NCBI GenBank assembly: GCA_031279675.1
Contig: JAITIB010000099.1
Span: 1-22,439 of the forward strand
Source: Puniceicoccales bacterium
GTDB lineage: Bacteria; Verrucomicrobiota; Verrucomicrobiia; Opitutales; UBA953
DNA: 22,439 nt
Reading direction: 5' to 3'
In this document: positions 6,333-14,559 of the stretch, piece after piece
Layout of the letters: each line of letters starts with the position of its first letter
How positions within the stretch are numbered: position 1 is the first letter of the stretch
Made by a program: the position numbers and the translations under genes
Notes under the pieces: generated by a model
Database searches by the model: none
Told to the model about the DNA's origin: nothing
The model's input: only the letters and a program-made list of their open reading frames with translations

Positions 6333-8306
6333 TTACCCTTCCTTGTTTTCCGGGGGGATTTTGGCGAGGATGCGCTCGCCGAGGTGCTGGATTTTCCGGC
6401 GGCAGTGCTCGGAGCTTGGGTTCATGTCCTGGGCCATCAGGTATGCGGTGAGGCTTGTGGCGAGGCTGCCGTTTTTTTCCTCCTTTTCGGCGGTGTCCAG
6501 GAGGCGCGCGTAATGGGCCACGGTGGGGGCGAGGTCGCGGATGGCGTTGCTGAGCAGGGGGTCGTTGGCATCGAGGGTGGTGGCGGTCTGGAGGATGTCC
6601 CAAGCCATGCAGCTGTTGCCCTGGCTGGCGAGGACGCGGGCGTTCAGGAGGTATCCGTCGAGTTTGCCAATGTTGTTTATGACGGTCTTGAGTTTCTCGG
6701 TGCGTTCCTTGTCCTGGAGGAGCGCGAGGGCGAAGTCCTCCTTTTTGTTGAAGATGTCGCGGTGGCGTTCGCTTTGGAGGAGGCTGTCGAATTCGGGGAC
6801 TTTTTGCGCGATGACGTTGGCGTGGTTGAGGGCCTGGGTGGCGAAGTCCTTGATGGCGGGATTGGTGGGCCAGATTTGGACGGCGCGCTCGATTTGCGCC
6901 TCGGCTTTCGCGGTGTCGCCGGAGAACGCGGCCTGCCGGGCGGAGAGGACGGCCAGGTTGCTGGTTTGGATGGCGTTGTTGACCCGGCTCATGATTTGCA
7001 CCGCGGGGAAGTCTTGGGCGAGGGCTTTCACCTTGGCGACGGTGTCCTCGACCCCGGCGAGGTCGCGCTCGTCGCCCATGCGCTGGAGGTTCTGGAGGTG
7101 CTGCCAGAGTTCGTTGAGGAGGGTTTTCTTCTCGGGGTCGAAATACATGACGGCGGGCTCGAACTCGCCGAGGAAGAATGTTTCCTGGATGCGCTCGAAC
7201 GCGGCGTAGCGGTTGCCTTCGTTGAAGGTTTGGAGGACGGTTTTTATGCCGGTGTCGGCGTCCTTGATGGCTTCGCGGGCGAGCATGTCCATGGTGTCCA
7301 CGGTGGGGGCGTATCCGCTGATGGGGAGCATTTGTTTGACTTGCTCGCGCCCGACTCTGAGGTCGTGCGCGCCCCCGCTGAAGAGCTGGCGGTAAAAGGC
7401 GTTGGCGAGGAGGGTGTGGCGGAACCGGCGCTCAAGGAGGAATGCGACGGACTGGCTTTGGAATTCGACGCGGGCGCGCAGGGCGCTGGCGATTCCGGCG
7501 GCCTCGGTCTTGAGGAGGCGCGCGGCGATGCTGGTGACGCGTTCCTGTTCGCGGAGGGCCTCGTCGGTGCCGGTGGTGGACTTGGCGGTGGGGCGGCGGC
7601 GGGAGGAGTTGAGTTCCGCGATGGTGTCGTTGCGCACCTCGATGTTGCGTCTGTAGGAGGTGAGGTTGTCGCGGTGGTGCTCGCGGAGGCGTTCGAGCTG
7701 GGCTCCGGACATTTGGAGGTTTTTGGTCTCGTCGCGCATACGGGCGGTTTTTTCGACCAGTGTGGCGAGGATAAGGCTGTTGCCGGCATCGGCCTCGTAA
7801 GTGGCGGCCTCGTAGAGGAGGAGCCAGGCTTGCTGGAGATTTGCGGCGTAATTGTCCTTGGTGACGTTTTTCGGGGTGAGAAGTGTTTCGATGCGGTTGA
7901 GGATGGCCTGGTATTGCTGGGGGTCGCCGTCGGGCTTGGGGGCGTTGAGGTAGCGTCCGAGGCGGGCGCGCATGAGGCGGGAGTTGCCAAGGTTGTATTG
8001 GCGGCCTTTCCAGACGAAGGTGCCGTTTTCGAAGTCTATGGAGTCGCTGTTTACGTTAAAGAGACGGTCGGCCATGCCCTCGGTGGTGGAGCTTTTGTAG
8101 TCGCCCGAGGTGCCGGCGTTGGTGTTGTTGACCGCGGTGGCGCCGGGGGAGGGTTGGCTGGGTGGGCTGGCCGGGGCGGGGTTCCCGAAGGGGGTCGGTT
8201 GTTTGCCGGGGAGGAGGGCTTGTGCGGTGGCGTCGGGCTCGGGGAGGAGGAGTGGGGAGAGGAGGAGGAGAATGAGAATGAGCGGGATGCGGCGTGTTTT
8301 TTTCAT
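6333..8306 (-). CDS. Exported alpha-helical, TPR-like protein of unknown function
   Basis: A 657-residue protein I do not recognise. Residues 1-29 form a signal peptide (MKKTRR, a Leu-rich core, ending ATA-Q), without a lipobox Cys. A Pro/Ser/Thr/Gly-rich linker spans about 34-75. From about 108 onward the chain is almost all helix, with a charged, coiled-coil-like stretch around 180-235. TPR-like helical pairs near the C-terminus (about 465-500, 553-590, 612-645) have the typical WPTNPA, LDANDP and MNPSSE turns between helices. The start at 8306 is supported by AAGGAAA about 6 nt upstream. It lies 29 bp downstream of a small membrane protein gene, so the two probably form an operon. A periplasmic scaffold or secretion/pilus-accessory role is possible but unproven. 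Confidence 0.8.
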   Translation of the reverse strand: MKKTRRIPLILILLLLSPLLLPEPDATAQALLPGKQPTPFGNPAPASPPSQPSPGATAVNNTNAGTSGDYKSSTTEGMADRLFNVNSDSIDFENGTFVWKGRQYNLGNSRLMRARLGRYLNAPKPDGDPQQYQAILNRIETLLTPKNVTKDNYAANLQQAWLLLYEAATYEADAGNSLILATLVEKTARMRDETKNLQMSGAQLERLREHHRDNLTSYRRNIEVRNDTIAELNSSRRRPTAKSTTGTDEALREQERVTSIAARLLKTEAAGIASALRARVEFQSQSVAFLLERRFRHTLLANAFYRQLFSGGAHDLRVGREQVKQMLPISGYAPTVDTMDMLAREAIKDADTGIKTVLQTFNEGNRYAAFERIQETFFLGEFEPAVMYFDPEKKTLLNELWQHLQNLQRMGDERDLAGVEDTVAKVKALAQDFPAVQIMSRVNNAIQTSNLAVLSARQAAFSGDTAKAEAQIERAVQIWPTNPAIKDFATQALNHANVIAQKVPEFDSLLQSERHRDIFNKKEDFALALLQDKERTEKLKTVINNIGKLDGYLLNARVLASQGNSCMAWDILQTATTLDANDPLLSNAIRDLAPTVAHYARLLDTAEKEEKNGSLATSLTAYLMAQDMNPSSEHCRRKIQHLGERILAKIPPENKEG

Positions 8307-8335
8307 GGGATTTCCTTTGTTTTGGAGGGTTGTGC

Positions 8336-8722
8336 TCAGAGTTTTTCGACGGATTGGACGCGCAGGAGTCCTTCGTGGATGAGGACATGCATGTTGTAGC
8401 TTTGTCCGGTTTCGAAGTTGCGCTGGAGGGTGGAGGGGATGAAGACGCCGACGCGTTCGCGGGGGGGGGCGAGGAGGCGGACGGCGAGGAGGCGGCCTTT
8501 GTTTTTGTCGTAGTTGATTTGCCGGTCTATCTGGCATTTGACGAGATACTGGTTGCCTTCGAGGGATTGCCAGCCCTGCTGGTAGGCGGTGAAGTCGAAC
8601 GGGGTGAGTGTGCCGGCTCCGGCGAGGCCTGTTTTTTTCAGGAAGAGCACGGAGAGGAGTATCACGGCGCCGGTGAGCGGGATGAGGAATGCGTAGAGGA
8701 TGGGGTTGGTTTTTTGTGCCAT
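8336..8722 (-). CDS. Single-pass membrane protein with small periplasmic domain, unknown function
   Basis: A 128-residue protein, not recognised. A transmembrane helix spans about residues 9-29 and is followed by KK. The rest (about 40-128) is a small, beta-rich domain that should face the periplasm, judging from the helix and the exported neighbour. The start at 8722 places the helix at the N-terminus; longer in-frame starts add a low-complexity basic tail. A run of nine C bases on the coding strand (8461-8469) encodes Ala-Pro-Pro-Arg near residues 86-89 and is a possible slippage site. First gene of a likely two-gene operon with the exported helical protein. Confidence 0.75.
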   Translation of the reverse strand: MAQKTNPILYAFLIPLTGAVILLSVLFLKKTGLAGAGTLTPFDFTAYQQGWQSLEGNQYLVKCQIDRQINYDKNKGRLLAVRLLAPPRERVGVFIPSTLQRNFETGQSYNMHVLIHEGLLRVQSVEKL

Positions 8723-8778
8723 GGCGGGTGTCGCTTGATGTGTCTGTGTGGTGCGTTTGTTTTTTGTCGCAGCCGGTT

Positions 8779-8808
8779 TGTAAATGGGAAACCGCGCGGT
8801 GGCGTCAA
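8779..8808 (-). promoter_or_regulatory. Candidate sigma70-type promoter for the 8722/8306 gene pair
   Basis: On the minus strand TTGACG (8808-8803) and TTTACA (8784-8779) are separated by 18 bases and point towards the gene starting at 8722, about 57 bp away. The -35 matches the consensus in five of six positions; the -10 is weaker. No transcription data support it. Confidence 0.35.
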
Positions 8809-8898
8809 AGTTATTCAATGCCTGCGGGATGTGGGCGCGCGCTTGGGCGGGAGTTTTACGGCCTTGACTTGGCAGGACGGGGGGGGTTCTCTTCGCGG

Positions 8899-10866
8899 AT
8901 GCATCATTTTCTCACGGTCGCGCTGAAGATTGACCTTCAGTTTCTCGATTATGCCATCATGGGCATTTACGTTCTTTTTGTGCTTGGGATTGGGTTTGCG
9001 CTCAAGCGTCACATGAGGAGTTCGGAGGATTTTCTTATTTCGGGGCGTTCCATTCCGGCGTGGGTCACGGGGCTGGCGTTTATTTCCGCGAATCTTGGGG
9101 CGCTTGAGGTTATCGGGATGGCGGCGAGCGGGGCGAAGTATGGGATGCTGACGACGCATTTTTACTGGATTGGGGCGATCGTGGCCATGGTGTTCCTGGC
9201 GATTTTCATGATGCCGTTTTATTACGGGTCGAGGGCGCGTTCGGCTCCGGAGTATTTGAAGATGCGCTTTGACGAGAAGACCCGCGGGCTTAACTCGGTT
9301 TCGTTCGCGGTGATGACGATCCTGGGGTCGGGCATTTCCATGCACGCGCTTGCGGACTTGCTCAACAAGTTGCTGGGGTGGGATTACACGGTGAACTTGC
9401 TGGTGTGCTCGGTCGTGGTGATGGTTTACATTTTCAAGGGCGGGCTGACGTCGGCGATTTACACGGAGGTGGTGCAGTTCTTCCTCATTGTGTTCGGTTT
9501 TGCGCCCGTGGTTTACCTCGGGTTGAAGGAGGTCGGGGGCTGGGACGGGCTTGTCCGGCGTTTGCATGACGTGGGTGCGAACAGTCAGGCGCTGGGGCTT
9601 TGGGAGACGAATCTTGGGGAGGGGGCGTGGACGAGCATGTGGGGCAACATGGGGGACGCGTCGGCAAATTCGATGGGGGTGAGCTGGGCGGGGATGGTGT
9701 TCGGGCTCGGGTTCGTGCTGGCGTTTGGCTATTGGTGCACGAACTTTCTCGTTGTGCAGCGGGCGATGGCCGCGAATTCGATGCGCGCGGCGCGCAACAC
9801 GCCGATCATTGCCACGATCCCGAAGATGTTTTTCCCGCTGTTGGTGATCGTGCCCGGTCTTATCGCAATCGCCCTTGAGGGGAGCGGCAAGGATTCCGGT
9901 TTCAAAATTTACCAGAAGGAGGTTGTCGTGAGCGCGGCGGACTGGGGGAAGGTTGAGCCGCTCGTCAAGGCGGCTGACAGCAATGGGGCGGCGGTGAAGG
10001 TGTTGCGCGAGGAGTTGAAGGGGAAGGGGGGCGCGGGCCAGCCGTTCAATTCGGTTGTGCTTGCCCGGATCACGCAGGAGGTGCGGGCCGGGAGAATGTC
10101 CTCCGGGGACGCCACCGCGGCCCTCAACAACGCGGGCGAGCGCGATTACAACAGTGTCATCACCTCGCTCCTCAACCGGTATTGCCCGAGCGGTTTGCTG
10201 GGGCTTGCGCTGACCGCGTTGCTGGCCTCGTTCATGTCCGGCATGGCCGGCAATGTGACGGCGTTCAACACGGTTTGGACCTACGACATTTACCAGAGTT
10301 ACTTTGCGCCCGACAAGAGCGACACGCATTACATGAACGTGGGCCGTCTCGCCACCGTGGCCGGCATCGCGCTGAGCATCGGTTTTGCCTACGTGGCGAG
10401 GCAGTTCGACAACATCATGGATTTGCTCCAGCTCGTGTTCGGGTTTGTCAACGCGCCCATTTTTGCCGCGTTTCTCGCGGGCATGTTCTGGAAGCGCGCC
10501 ACGGGGCACGCCGCTTTTTCCGGGGTGCTGGCGGGGACGATTGTTTCCGCGCTCTTTTATGCGCACACGACCGTGCAGGATGGCTCCGCGTGGCTCGTTG
10601 ACTCGCTCAACACATGGCATTCGTTCCCGAGTGCGATGACACAGAATTTTTCGCTCGCCATTTTCTCGTTTGGCGCCGCCGCGGCCACCATTGCCGCTGT
10701 GTCGCTCATGACGCGCCGTGAGAAGACCGACGAGGAGCTCAAGGGACTCGTTTACTCGCTCACCCCGCGGCAGGCCGATCCCGGCGCGCCCTGGTATGCC
10801 AGGCCGGCCATCAGCGGCATCATCATCCTTCTCGTCTGCATCGCGCTGAACATTTACTTTGCCTGA
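8899..10866 (+). CDS. Sodium:solute symporter (SSS/SGLT family) with extended internal loop
   Basis: A 655-residue polytopic membrane protein. The N-terminal helices, the DFLISGRSIPAW segment near 44, NLGALEVIG near 65 and the PSGLLGLALTALLASFMSGMAGNV region near 430 are typical of the SSS family, which couples substrate uptake to a sodium gradient. About 13-15 helices can be counted, ending in an isolated C-terminal helix (638-654). An insert of roughly 85 residues (about 328-415) is hydrophilic, lysine- and alanine-rich and not seen in standard members; it lies just before the conserved PSGLLGL helix. The substrate cannot be inferred. The start at 8899 is the first ATG giving the expected short N-terminus; a run of eight G bases lies 12 bp upstream. 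A two-helix mini-protein follows after 45 bp. Confidence 0.92.
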   Translation: MHHFLTVALKIDLQFLDYAIMGIYVLFVLGIGFALKRHMRSSEDFLISGRSIPAWVTGLAFISANLGALEVIGMAASGAKYGMLTTHFYWIGAIVAMVFLAIFMMPFYYGSRARSAPEYLKMRFDEKTRGLNSVSFAVMTILGSGISMHALADLLNKLLGWDYTVNLLVCSVVVMVYIFKGGLTSAIYTEVVQFFLIVFGFAPVVYLGLKEVGGWDGLVRRLHDVGANSQALGLWETNLGEGAWTSMWGNMGDASANSMGVSWAGMVFGLGFVLAFGYWCTNFLVVQRAMAANSMRAARNTPIIATIPKMFFPLLVIVPGLIAIALEGSGKDSGFKIYQKEVVVSAADWGKVEPLVKAADSNGAAVKVLREELKGKGGAGQPFNSVVLARITQEVRAGRMSSGDATAALNNAGERDYNSVITSLLNRYCPSGLLGLALTALLASFMSGMAGNVTAFNTVWTYDIYQSYFAPDKSDTHYMNVGRLATVAGIALSIGFAYVARQFDNIMDLLQLVFGFVNAPIFAAFLAGMFWKRATGHAAFSGVLAGTIVSALFYAHTTVQDGSAWLVDSLNTWHSFPSAMTQNFSLAIFSFGAAAATIAAVSLMTRREKTDEELKGLVYSLTPRQADPGAPWYARPAISGIIILLVCIALNIYFA

Positions 10867-10911
10867 GCGGAACCCGCGCCCGGCAACCCATAACAAAAAA
10901 AACGACACAAC

Positions 10912-11121
10912 ATGGACATACGCAAACCCATCGGACTGCTCTTCACCCTGCTCGGTTTCCTGCTTGCCGTCTGGGGCCTCGTCGGGGGGGAAGCCGCGGC
11001 GAAGGCCCGGACCATCCGCGATGATGTGAACATCAACCTGTGGTGGGGCATCGTCATGCTGCTCTTCGGACTGGCAATGCTGGCGCTCGCGCGGGTCGCG
11101 GCGAAACGGGGAAAGGCCTGA
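10912..11121 (+). CDS. Small two-helix membrane protein next to the symporter
   Basis: A 69-residue protein with two predicted membrane helices (about 7-25 and 43-62), a short charged loop (KARTIRDDVNIN) between them and a basic C-terminus (AAKRGKA). I do not recognise a named family. It lies 45 bp after the symporter stop on the same strand and 36 bp before the permease, consistent with an operon. Small helper subunits of this size accompany some sodium symporters, so an accessory role is a reasonable inference, not a demonstration. The start lacks a clear Shine-Dalgarno. Confidence 0.72.
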   Translation: MDIRKPIGLLFTLLGFLLAVWGLVGGEAAAKARTIRDDVNINLWWGIVMLLFGLAMLALARVAAKRGKA

Positions 11122-11157
11122 GCGTGTCCGCCGCGAATGCCTCCGGAACCTGGCGCA

Positions 11158-11976
11158 ATGCCCATGTTGCTTGAGCCCTTTCAGGAGGATTTCATGCGCC
11201 GGGCCCTTGCCGGGCTCCTGCTCGCCTCGCTTAATTGCGCGTTGCTTGGCGCCTACGTGGTGGTGCGCCGCATGGCGTTTGTGAGCACTGCGCTCACGCA
11301 CACGATACTGCCCGGGGTTGTGTTTGCCGTCATCAAGGGCTTTTCGCTTTACTGGGGCGCGATGGGCGCGGCGGTGTTGACGGCGCTCGGCATCGGGAGC
11401 ATCGCCAACCAGCGCAAGTTGCGCGAGGACACCGCCATTGGCGTTGTCTTTTCGTTCATGTTTGCGCTCGGGGTGCTGATGATGTCGGCGGCGAAGAGTT
11501 ATCACGATTTTCACTCGCTTCTCTTTGGCAGTGTGCTGGGGGTGACGGAGGGCGACCTGTGGATGATAGGTGGCGTCACCGCGGTGATTTTTTTTCTGCT
11601 GGCGCTTTTTCACAAGGGTCTGGAGCTGTCGTCCTATGACGAGGAGTATGCGCGCCAGTGCGGGTTTTCGCCCGAGCGCCTGCGCCTGTTGCTGTTGGTG
11701 CTGGTGGCGTTGAGCACGGTGTCGTGCGTCCAGATTGTCGGGGCCTTGCTGACAACGGCGCTGTTGATCACCCCTGCGGCGGCGGCGGCGTTGGTGGCGC
11801 GGACACTGCCCGGGGTGATGGGGCTTTCGTCTGTCATCGGGACCGTCAGCGCCATCGCGGGACTTTACGCCGCCTACTATCATGACACGCCGCCCGGGGC
11901 GGCGGTTGTGATGGTGTGCTCGATTTTCTTTTTCGTGATTTTCCTCGGGCGCCGTCTGCTGGGCGTCAAGAATTGA
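11158..11976 (+). CDS. ABC-3 type metal (Zn/Mn/Fe) ABC transporter permease
   Basis: A 272-residue integral membrane protein of the ZnuB/MntB/TroC permease family. Family-like segments are LNCALLGAYVVVRRMAFVSTALTHTILPG near the N-terminus, GSVLGV in the middle, the LSTVSCVQIVGALLTTALLITPAAAA helix and a C-terminal hydrophobic helix; about eight helices are visible. In this family two such subunits form the channel for metal import, powered by a separate ATPase and fed by a binding protein. Neither partner gene is next to it, so it is an orphan here. The start is uncertain: 11158 has GGA 10 nt upstream; 11137 and 11164 are in-frame alternatives. The metal cannot be told from sequence. Confidence 0.87.
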   Translation: MPMLLEPFQEDFMRRALAGLLLASLNCALLGAYVVVRRMAFVSTALTHTILPGVVFAVIKGFSLYWGAMGAAVLTALGIGSIANQRKLREDTAIGVVFSFMFALGVLMMSAAKSYHDFHSLLFGSVLGVTEGDLWMIGGVTAVIFFLLALFHKGLELSSYDEEYARQCGFSPERLRLLLLVLVALSTVSCVQIVGALLTTALLITPAAAAALVARTLPGVMGLSSVIGTVSAIAGLYAAYYHDTPPGAAVVMVCSIFFFVIFLGRRLLGVKN

Positions 11977-12002
11977 GCCCTCCGCCTGGGCAAGGAACCT
12001 TG

Positions 12003-13511
12003 ATGAGCGCGCTTGTTGACAGTCTTTTCCAGGAAATTCTCCTCGCCTGCCAGCGGGTTTACGCGGTGGCGGATGCGACGCCGTTGGAGATGTTCCGCGG
12101 GCCCTCGCTGCCTTTCCGTCTTTTTCTCAAGCGGGAGGATCTGGGCCCGGTCAAATCCTACAAGTGGCGCGGGGCGTATAACCGCATGGCATTGCTGTCG
12201 GCGGCGGAGCGCGGGTGCGGGGTGGTCACGGCGTCGGCGGGCAACCATGCCCAGGGCGTGGCGTTGGCGGCGAGTCTTCTGGGGGTGCGGGCGCGGGTTT
12301 TCATGCCGCGTTCAACGCCGGAGGTGAAGCGGAGTGCGGTGGCGTTCCTTGGCGGCGATTTCGTGGAGATTGTCCTGCAGGGGGATTCCTTTGAGGAGGC
12401 GAGCCATGCGGCGGTGGCGGAGGCGCGGGAGACGCGGCGCGTGTTCGTCCATCCCTACGATGATTTGCAGGTGATGGGGGGGCAGGGGACGCTGGCGGTG
12501 GAGATTGCAAAGGCGGCGAAGGCGCCGTTCCACGCGGCGGTGTTGCAGATTGGCGGCGGTGGCATGGCCGGGGCGGTCGCGTGCTGGCTCAAACGCCAGT
12601 ATCCGGGGATCCTCATAATCGGTGTCGAGGGCGAGGGGCAGGCCAGCATGGCGGCGGCGCGCGCGGCGGGGGCTCCGGTGGCGTTGCCGCATGTGGATAT
12701 TTTTTGCGATGGCACGGCGGTGCCCCGCGCCGGATTGGTGCCGTTCGAGGCCTGCGAGCAGCTTGTGGACGAGTATGTGACGGTCACGAACGGGGAGGTG
12801 TGCTGGGCGATGCAAAATTTGTGGGAGGGCAACCGGATTATCACGGAGACTTCGGGGGCGATGGGTGTCGCCGCCGCGTTGAAGATTGGGGAGCGGCTGC
12901 GCGGGTGGAATGTGCTCGCGGTGCTTAGCGGGGCGAACATCGACTTCGGGACGCTTGGGTATGTGACGCGCAACAGCAACATCGGCGGGGCCACGCGGCG
13001 GCACTTGAGGGTGCGCATCGCGGAGCGTCCGGGGGAGTTCCTGCGCCTTCTCGGGGGGGTGTTCCAGGGGTGCAACATCGTGGATTTGCAATACGGCAGG
13101 ACGGATGCCGCGGTGGCGTGGTACACGGTCGGCGTGGCCATTCCGGACGACGCCTTGCGCGCGATTTGCCGGCGGCTTGACGCGGCGGGCATCGCGTGGG
13201 AGGACGTGAGCGGGCGCGCGGATGTTGCCTACAGGATGATCCGCTACGAGCGCGCGCTGGTGCGCAGCCCGGTTTTCCTGAACCTTGATTTTTATGAGCG
13301 CCCCGGGGCGTTGCACGATTTTTTAAGCGAGCATGTCGTGACGCAGGAGGGGGACATTTGCTATTTTGACTACACGCATACCGCCGAGCGCGTGGGCCAT
13401 GCGCTGCTTGGGATCGAGTTTGGCGACGGGGCGGCGCGCGCGCGTTTCCTTGCCGCGCTGCCGTCGCGGGGGAGCGGGTTTCGCAGCTGTCGCGTTGTCA
13501 CGGTGGCGTGA
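12003..13511 (+). CDS. ilvA: Threonine ammonia-lyase, biosynthetic
   Basis: A 502-residue fold-type II PLP enzyme that deaminates threonine to 2-oxobutanoate, the first step of isoleucine synthesis. The PLP lysine is Lys54 in KSYKWRGAYN, SAGNHAQG is at 78-85, the phosphate-binding loop GGGG at 184-187, and the pyridine-contacting Ser309 in VLSGANI. The C-terminus has two ACT-like regulatory domains (about 334-415 and 428-502, each with a RPG motif), as in the long allosteric E. coli form (514 residues) and unlike short catabolic enzymes. Isoleucine feedback is therefore expected. AAGGAA about 7 nt upstream supports the start at 12003, which lies 26 bp after the permease stop. Confidence 0.95.
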   Translation: MSALVDSLFQEILLACQRVYAVADATPLEMFRGPSLPFRLFLKREDLGPVKSYKWRGAYNRMALLSAAERGCGVVTASAGNHAQGVALAASLLGVRARVFMPRSTPEVKRSAVAFLGGDFVEIVLQGDSFEEASHAAVAEARETRRVFVHPYDDLQVMGGQGTLAVEIAKAAKAPFHAAVLQIGGGGMAGAVACWLKRQYPGILIIGVEGEGQASMAAARAAGAPVALPHVDIFCDGTAVPRAGLVPFEACEQLVDEYVTVTNGEVCWAMQNLWEGNRIITETSGAMGVAAALKIGERLRGWNVLAVLSGANIDFGTLGYVTRNSNIGGATRRHLRVRIAERPGEFLRLLGGVFQGCNIVDLQYGRTDAAVAWYTVGVAIPDDALRAICRRLDAAGIAWEDVSGRADVAYRMIRYERALVRSPVFLNLDFYERPGALHDFLSEHVVTQEGDICYFDYTHTAERVGHALLGIEFGDGAARARFLAALPSRGSGFRSCRVVTVA

Positions 13512-13602
13512 ACGGGGGGCGCCGGGAAGTTTTTTGCGGTGGTGTCGTGTTTGTTGTTCTCATTTTTACGGGGGGTGTTTTCCTGACGCGTGTTTTCGAA
13601 AA

Positions 13603-14556
13603 ATGAGCAAACCACCGCTGCTAAAGGTTTTCACCGGCAATTCCAATCCCGCGCTCGCCGCGGAAATGTGTGCCCACATGGACGTGCCGCTGGGGTCGGC
13701 CACTGTGAACCGTTTTCCCGACGGGGAGACGTTTGTGCAGATTAACGAGAATATCCGCGGCGACGACGTGTTCGTTGTCCAGCCAACGAGCAATCCCGCC
13801 AACGACCGCATCATGGAGCTGCTCATCATGATTGACGCCATGCGGCGCGCCTCCGCCAAGCGCATTACCGCGGTCATTCCGTTTTTTGGCTATGCCCGCC
13901 AGGACCGCAAGGACCGTCCGCGCGTGCCCATCACCGCCAAGCTTGTCGCCAATTTGCTGACCGCCGCGGGTGCGCACCGCGTGCTGACGCTTGATTTGCA
14001 CGCGCAGCAAATCCAGGGTTTTTTCGACATTCCCGTGGATCATCTTTTTGCCTCGCCGGTGTTTTACAACCACATCCATGAAAACGGGCTCCTGAGCAAC
14101 GCCACCGTGTTCTCGCCCGACATTGGCGGGATGAAGGCCGCCGCCGCCATGGCCGAGATGCTGGATTTGCCGCTCGGGTTTGTCGCCAAACGCCGCACGA
14201 ACGCCACCACGGTCGAGGCGACCAATCTTGTGGGCGAGGTCGAGGGGCGTGACATTATCCTCGTGGACGACATGACGGAGACTGCCGGAACGCTTGTCGC
14301 GGCGGGGCGTTTGCTCAAGCAGAGCGGCGCGCGGACGGTGCGCGCCTTTGTCAGCCATTGCATGTTGGGCGAGATCGGGCGCGCGCGCCTTCGCGAGGGC
14401 GTCATTGACGAGCTTGTCACGACGAACTCGACGCTTGTCGAGACTGACGGGCTTCCCATCACCGTGCTTTCCATCGCGCAGTTGCTCGGTGATGCCATCC
14501 TGCGCATTTACCGCAACGAGAGCGTCACGAGCCTGTTCAAGGTCAAGGGGTATTGA
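13603..14556 (+). CDS. prs: Ribose-phosphate pyrophosphokinase (PRPP synthetase)
   Basis: A 317-residue class I PRPP synthetase; it transfers pyrophosphate from ATP to ribose 5-phosphate. Visible are NRFPDGE near 36, the ATP-contacting segment FFGYARQDRKDRPR near 94, the metal-binding DLHAQQIQGFFDIPVDHL at 131-148 and the PRPP loop VDDMTETAGTL at 221-231. The loop has Thr-Glu where many enzymes have Ile-Asp, a conservative change. The ATG at 13603 gives the standard N-terminus; no Shine-Dalgarno is visible. It follows ilvA after 91 bp and is tightly coupled to purM (3 bp apart), which fits supply of PRPP to purine synthesis. Confidence 0.96.
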   Translation: MSKPPLLKVFTGNSNPALAAEMCAHMDVPLGSATVNRFPDGETFVQINENIRGDDVFVVQPTSNPANDRIMELLIMIDAMRRASAKRITAVIPFFGYARQDRKDRPRVPITAKLVANLLTAAGAHRVLTLDLHAQQIQGFFDIPVDHLFASPVFYNHIHENGLLSNATVFSPDIGGMKAAAAMAEMLDLPLGFVAKRRTNATTVEATNLVGEVEGRDIILVDDMTETAGTLVAAGRLLKQSGARTVRAFVSHCMLGEIGRARLREGVIDELVTTNSTLVETDGLPITVLSIAQLLGDAILRIYRNESVTSLFKVKGY

Positions 14557-14559
14557 GCC

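Noticed and set aside
6303..8399. Plus-strand open frame opposite the exported helical protein
   Set aside because: Gly/Val/Glu-rich antisense composition and no Shine-Dalgarno. The minus-strand frame has a signal peptide, a good ribosome site and helical repeats.
8815..11883. Very long minus-strand open frame opposite the symporter and permease
   Set aside because: Arg/His/Pro-rich antisense product; the plus strand codes for clear membrane proteins.
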